NCBI GenBank assembly: GCA_023249815.1
Contig: JAHFBX010000005.1
Location: forward strand, 1 to 24,644
Direction of reading: 5' to 3'
Length of the DNA: 24,644 nt
Source: Candidatus Eiseniibacteriota bacterium
GTDB taxonomy: Bacteria > Eisenbacteria > RBG-16-71-46
Shown: positions 21,367 through 24,644 of the stretch, in pieces
Layout: the number at the start of each line of letters is the position of its first letter
Numbering within the stretch: position 1 is the stretch's first letter
Notes under the pieces: generated by a model
What the model was told of the DNA's origin: nothing
The model's input: the letters and a program-made list of their open reading frames with translations, nothing else
Databases searched by the model: none
Translations under genes and position numbers: made by a program

Positions 21367-22266
21367 TCAGGCCGGGGTGTACTCGTAGAACCCGCGACCG
21401 GTCTTCCGCCCCAGCCAGCCAGCGGCCACCATCTTCCGAAGCAGCGGGCACGGGCGGTACTTCGAGTCGCCGAGCCCCTCATGCAGCACGTTCATGATGT
21501 TGAGGCAGGTGTCGAGGCCGATGAGGTCGGCGAGCTGCAGTGGCCCCATCGGGTGGTTCATGCCCAGCTTCATGACGGTGTCGATGGCTTCCTTCGAGGC
21601 CACGCCTTCCATGAGTGCGAAGCACGCCTCGTTGATCATCGGCATGAGAATGCGGTTCGAGACGAATCCCGGGTAGTCGTTCACCTCGACCGGCGTCTTG
21701 CCGAGCCGCTTGGACAGCTCTTCCGTGGCCGCGTAGGTGGCGTCGCTCGTGGCGAGGCCGCGGATGATCTCGACCAGGCCCATCACCGGTACGGGGTTCA
21801 TGAAGTGCATGCCGATCACCTGCGCGGGGCGTTTCGTCACCGCGGCGATCTCGGTGATCGAGATGCTCGACGTGTTGCTGGCGAGGATCGCGTCGGCGGG
21901 TGCGACCGCGTCGAGCGTGGTGAAGATCTGCTTCTTCACAGCGAAGTCCTCGGTGACCGCTTCCACGACGAGCGAGCACTCGCGAGCGGCATCCAAACTC
22001 GTGCCGCCGTGGATGCGCGCGAGGATGTTCTTCGGTCTCGCGTCGTCCCAGCCCTGCTTCCTGGCGACACGGTCCAGGTTCTTGCCGATCGTGGCGAGTG
22101 CCTTCTCGACGAACTCCAGGCTGGCGTCCACCAGCTCCACATCGAAGCCGCTGCTCGCGAACACCTGTGCGATGCCGTTGCCCATGGTCCCGCCGCCCAC
22201 GACCGCGACCTTCTTGATGTGCGCGCTGATCGTGACCGCGATCTCGGCGGCGGGTGCGGTCGTCAC
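21367..22266 (-). CDS. hbd: 3-hydroxyacyl-CoA (3-hydroxybutyryl-CoA) dehydrogenase
   Basis: 299 residues from a GTG at 22266 that overlaps the thiolase stop (GTGA). It oxidises (S)-3-hydroxyacyl-CoA to 3-ketoacyl-CoA with NAD, or the reverse in butyrate synthesis. Rossmann motif VAVVGGGTMGNGIAQ (20-34), the SNTSS segment with Ser133, catalytic His154 in GMHFMNP and Glu166 in GLVEII, and the C-terminal helical domain starting NDYPGFVSNRILMPMINEA. It ends GRKTGRGFYEYTP, as in the family. The first 15 residues are extra relative to most homologues, but no other start codon is present between them and the Rossmann core. The enzyme is the monofunctional type, with no enoyl-CoA hydratase domain. 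Confidence 0.95.
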   Translation of the reverse strand: MTTAPAAEIAVTISAHIKKVAVVGGGTMGNGIAQVFASSGFDVELVDASLEFVEKALATIGKNLDRVARKQGWDDARPKNILARIHGGTSLDAARECSLVVEAVTEDFAVKKQIFTTLDAVAPADAILASNTSSISITEIAAVTKRPAQVIGMHFMNPVPVMGLVEIIRGLATSDATYAATEELSKRLGKTPVEVNDYPGFVSNRILMPMINEACFALMEGVASKEAIDTVMKLGMNHPMGPLQLADLIGLDTCLNIMNVLHEGLGDSKYRPCPLLRKMVAAGWLGRKTGRGFYEYTPA

Positions 22267-23456
22267 ATGCGCTCCACGGCCAGCGCTACGGCGTTGCCGC
22301 CGCCCAGGCAGAGCGTCGCGAGCCCGGTCTTCTTGCCGCGCGCCTCGAGCGCGTGCAGCAGCGTCACAAGCACGCGCGCGCCGCTCGCACCGATGGGGTG
22401 GCCGAGCGCCACCGCACCGCCGTTCACGTTGACGCGATCCCAATCCCAGCCCAGTGCGTCACCGTCGGCGAGCGCCTGGGCTGCGAACGCCTCGTTGGCC
22501 TCGATCAGGTCGAAGTGGTCGATCTTCACATCCATCTTCTTGAGCAACCGCTGTACGGCATCGATAGGCGCGAAGAACAGGTCTTTAGGCTCGCCGCCGC
22601 CCGTGGCGTACGCCACGACGCGGGCGAGCGGCTTCGCGCCGCGCTCATGGAGACGCGCGCCGCTCATCAGCACCAGCGCCGCGCCGCCGTCGTTCAAGCC
22701 GGGTGCATTGCCGGCGGTGATGACACCGCCTTTGTCCCGGGTCACCGGCGCGAGCTTGGCGAGCGTTTCCAACGTCGTGTCGGCTCGCACGCTCTCGTCC
22801 TTCGACACCACGAGCGGGTCACCCTTCCGCTGCAGGATGCTCACCGCGACGATCTCCTTGGAGAACCGGCACTCCGCCTGCGCGGCCGCCGCCTTCTGCT
22901 GGCTCTTCACCGAGAACTCGTCGATGCGCTGGCGCGTGAGCTTCGCCTTCTCGGCGGTGTATTGCGCCAGCTCGATCATGTGGCAGTCGTTGAACGAGCA
23001 CCACAGGCCGTCCATCACGACGCCGTCACGCAGCGTCGAGTCGCCGAGCCGCTGCCCGAGCCGGCCGGAGAACAGGTAGTGGGGAGCGGTGCTCATGCTC
23101 TCCTGGCCGCCGGCCACGATGCAGTCGGCGTCGCCCGCCTTGATGGCCTGGGCGCCGAGCATGACGGCCTTGAGACCCGAGCCACACACCTTGTTGATGG
23201 TCACCGCGCCCGCGCGCGGGTCGATGCCGGCCTTGATCTGCGCCTGCCGCGCCGGCGCCTGCCCCTGGCCGCCCTGAACGACATGGCCCATGAGCACCTC
23301 GTCGATCTCGGTGCCCGCGACGTTCGCGCGCTTCATGGCTTCACGGATGGCGGCGGCGCCCAGGTCGGACCCCTTGAGCGTGGAGAGCCCGCCCAGGAAC
23401 TTGCCGATCGGCGTACGGGCCGCGCCGACGATGAACACTTCGGGAGTGGAGGACAT
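22263..23456 (-). CDS. Acetyl-CoA C-acyltransferase (thiolase)
   Basis: 397 residues. It cleaves 3-ketoacyl-CoA with CoA, or condenses two acetyl-CoA. The nucleophile Cys91 is in INKVCGSGLKAVML, and the other active-site residues are His353 in NGGAVALGHPIGASGARV and Cys383 in LCLGGGNAVAL, with EANEAFAAQ between. Length and motifs fit the acetoacetyl-CoA thiolase/PhaA/AtoB group, though a 3-ketoacyl-CoA thiolase of broader range is possible. The ATG at 23456 has GAGG 7 bases upstream. It is the first gene of the leftward cluster; the 150-base gap above it should hold the promoter, where TAGTAT (23559-23554) is a weak -10 candidate. Confidence 0.94.
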   Translation of the reverse strand: MSSTPEVFIVGAARTPIGKFLGGLSTLKGSDLGAAAIREAMKRANVAGTEIDEVLMGHVVQGGQGQAPARQAQIKAGIDPRAGAVTINKVCGSGLKAVMLGAQAIKAGDADCIVAGGQESMSTAPHYLFSGRLGQRLGDSTLRDGVVMDGLWCSFNDCHMIELAQYTAEKAKLTRQRIDEFSVKSQQKAAAAQAECRFSKEIVAVSILQRKGDPLVVSKDESVRADTTLETLAKLAPVTRDKGGVITAGNAPGLNDGGAALVLMSGARLHERGAKPLARVVAYATGGGEPKDLFFAPIDAVQRLLKKMDVKIDHFDLIEANEAFAAQALADGDALGWDWDRVNVNGGAVALGHPIGASGARVLVTLLHALEARGKKTGLATLCLGGGNAVALAVERM

Positions 23457-23608
23457 GCGATTGCCTCATCGAGAGACGGCGCGGCGGGAGGACGGGCCGG
23501 AAGCCCGCGCGCCGCACCGGAAATGGCCGAGTCCGTGCTGCCGAAACGCGGCGATACTACACGATGGCGTGTGGCCGGGCACGGTGGTGGCGCCGCCCTC
23601 GCCCGCCG

Positions 23609-24644
23609 CTACCGCGGCCGGATGATCGCGATGCTCGCGGTGTGTCCGTGCAGGAAGTTCCGCTCGCCCACGGGGCCCAGCTCGCCCGCGCAGAACATGC
23701 CTGCGCACGGCGCGGCGCGGGTGAGCGATTCCTGGAGCGTGCGGATGTCGCGGTCCGGCTCCCCGAACAGCGCCCGGCCGCGGCCATTGCACGCGAACAG
23801 CAGCGCGCCGCCCGCCGCGGTGTCGAACGCCTGCGGCGACAGCAGCATCTCGAGATCCTCGAGTGCTGCGCGCGCGTCGCGCACGTGCAGGCGGATCTTC
23901 TCGCGAGCGCCGATGACGTCGGCCACGGCGAGGGCGCCGCGGTCGCGATCAGCGCCGAGGAGGTTGCGGATCAGGTAGTCACCGCGACCGCTCGCCTCGC
24001 CGCGCGCGGGACGCCCCACGTAAAGCCCCTGCTGCAGCCGGCCGCGCTCGGCCTCGGGCACGCCGCGGAGCACCTGCTCGACGCGCTCCACCGCCGGCTG
24101 GCCATCGAGCGTGAGGATCAGGTTGTCCTCGACATGCGTCACGTCGAGCGGCGGGCCGATGGGCTCGCAGCCCTGCGACACGACCACGTCGGCGCGAAGC
24201 GCGCCGTGAAGTGCGATGGCGAAGCCGCCCTCGTGCGCCGTCCAGTCGTTCAACACGAGCGTGTTGCCGCCCGGGCGCGCCGCCGCGCTCGCCAGCCCGC
24301 CCACGACGCGCACGCCGGGCGCCCAGCGATTGAACAGTCCGAGCATGCGGTCCATGTCCAGCGAGAACGGGTCGCCGACCAGCAGCACCAGCTCGGCGCC
24401 GCGAGCACCCGGTGCGCGCAGATCGAACGCGGCTTCGTTCTCGATGGGCTCCGCCCACGCGTCCTGCATGAGCAGGAACGGTTGGACGTCCACGCCCGGC
24501 AGGTGCGCGGCCACGACGCTCAGCGCCACCCCCTGCTCCACCTCATGCTCGCGCGTCACCACGCCGCGCGCGCTCACCGCCGCGAACGTGGGCGTGGGCA
24601 GGTCCGCGCGCAGGGCGGCGGTGGCATTGGCCGTGCGCGTGGCG
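23609..24644 (-). CDS. FIST-domain sensory protein (N-terminus cut by window edge)
   Basis: The frame is open from the window edge to the stop at 23609 (about 345 codons seen). The GTG at 24577 is not the start, because the upstream codons continue family-like sequence (LPTPTFAAVSARGVVTREHE). The N-terminal part is a FIST N domain (GVALSVVAAHLPGV, ELVLLVGDPFSLDMDRMLG, GVRVVGGLASAAARPGG, GGFAIALHGALRADVVVSQGCEPIGP). The C-terminal part is FIST C (YLIRNLLGADRDRGALAVAD, GGALLFACNGRGRALFGEPDRDI, CAGMFCAGELGPVGERNFLHGHTASIAII). FIST proteins are thought to sense small ligands, perhaps amino acids, and are often linked to histidine kinases or GGDEF domains. No signalling output domain is seen here, so it acts alone or with a protein outside the window. 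It points the same way as the thiolase cluster, 152 bases upstream of it, but is probably separate. Confidence 0.9.
   Translation of the reverse strand, partial: ATRTANATAALRADLPTPTFAAVSARGVVTREHEVEQGVALSVVAAHLPGVDVQPFLLMQDAWAEPIENEAAFDLRAPGARGAELVLLVGDPFSLDMDRMLGLFNRWAPGVRVVGGLASAAARPGGNTLVLNDWTAHEGGFAIALHGALRADVVVSQGCEPIGPPLDVTHVEDNLILTLDGQPAVERVEQVLRGVPEAERGRLQQGLYVGRPARGEASGRGDYLIRNLLGADRDRGALAVADVIGAREKIRLHVRDARAALEDLEMLLSPQAFDTAAGGALLFACNGRGRALFGEPDRDIRTLQESLTRAAPCAGMFCAGELGPVGERNFLHGHTASIAIIRPR

Noticed and set aside
23493..23507. CGGGC-CGGAA-GCCCG hairpin above the thiolase gene
   Set aside because: Five pairs only, could be a leader structure or chance; no supporting context.
22254..23978. 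574-codon plus-strand open frame opposite thiolase and hydroxyacyl-CoA dehydrogenase genes
   Set aside because: Antisense shadow; composition is Arg/Ala/His-rich and the opposite strand has clear catalytic motifs.
1..24644. tRNA, rRNA, CRISPR, transposase or phage genes
   Set aside because: Searched by eye on both strands; no cloverleaf, conserved rRNA segment, regularly spaced repeat array or transposase motif was found.

Overview
The window is GC-rich bacterial chromosome, tightly packed, with many GTG and TTG starts and 4-base gene overlaps. It encodes secreted proteins with Ig-like or FlgD-like sorting-type C-termini, DxDGDG calcium-type repeats, an outer-membrane TonB-type receptor and lipoproteins, so the cell is Gram-negative. 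The mix (FlgD-like C-terminal domains, cysteine-rich Ig-like secreted repeats, acyl-CoA metabolism) fits an uncultured FCB-related lineage such as Candidatus Eisenbacteria. That assignment is inference; there is no rRNA or marker gene here. No tRNA, rRNA, CRISPR array or insertion sequence was seen.

Left part (1-5874): a partial secreted Ig-repeat protein, about 430 bases without a gene, then a four-gene leftward operon joined by ATGA overlaps: ECF sigma factor, small membrane anti-sigma candidate, membrane-anchored small periplasmic protein, and a His/Met-rich Spy/CpxP-like protein. A GGAAC-N16-CGTC element sits just upstream of the sigma gene, suggesting autoregulation. The arrangement resembles metal- or envelope-stress-sensing CnrYXH-type modules. 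A TonB-dependent-receptor-like gene is divergent from it.

Second part (5886-10593): a rightward operon with 1- or 4-base overlaps encoding holo-ACP synthase, biotin carboxylase, biotin-carrier protein, methylmalonyl-CoA mutase large subunit and methylmalonyl-CoA epimerase, ending at a good hairpin. This is most of the propionyl-CoA to succinyl-CoA route; the carboxyltransferase and the B12-binding mutase subunit are not in the window.

Third part (10765-18405): two divergent large surface proteins (an Ig-like lipoprotein and a FlgD-tail secreted protein whose start codon appears to be ATT), then a leftward oxidase plus short-chain reductase pair like DprE1/DprE2 (2'-epimerisation of polyprenyl-phosphate ribose), and a small lipoprotein.

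Right part (18399-24644): a leftward acyl-CoA oxidation cluster (thiolase, 3-hydroxyacyl-CoA dehydrogenase, acyl-CoA dehydrogenase, small membrane protein, second acyl-CoA dehydrogenase) and a partial FIST-domain sensor. Together with the methylmalonyl-CoA operon this points to growth on fatty acids or branched-chain amino acids, whose propionyl-CoA end product would enter the methylmalonyl route.

The points most worth a second look are the ECF/metal-sensor-like module with its CTG start, the ATT start at 13154, the perfect 18-base inverted repeat inside the mutase gene, and the DprE1/DprE2-like pair.
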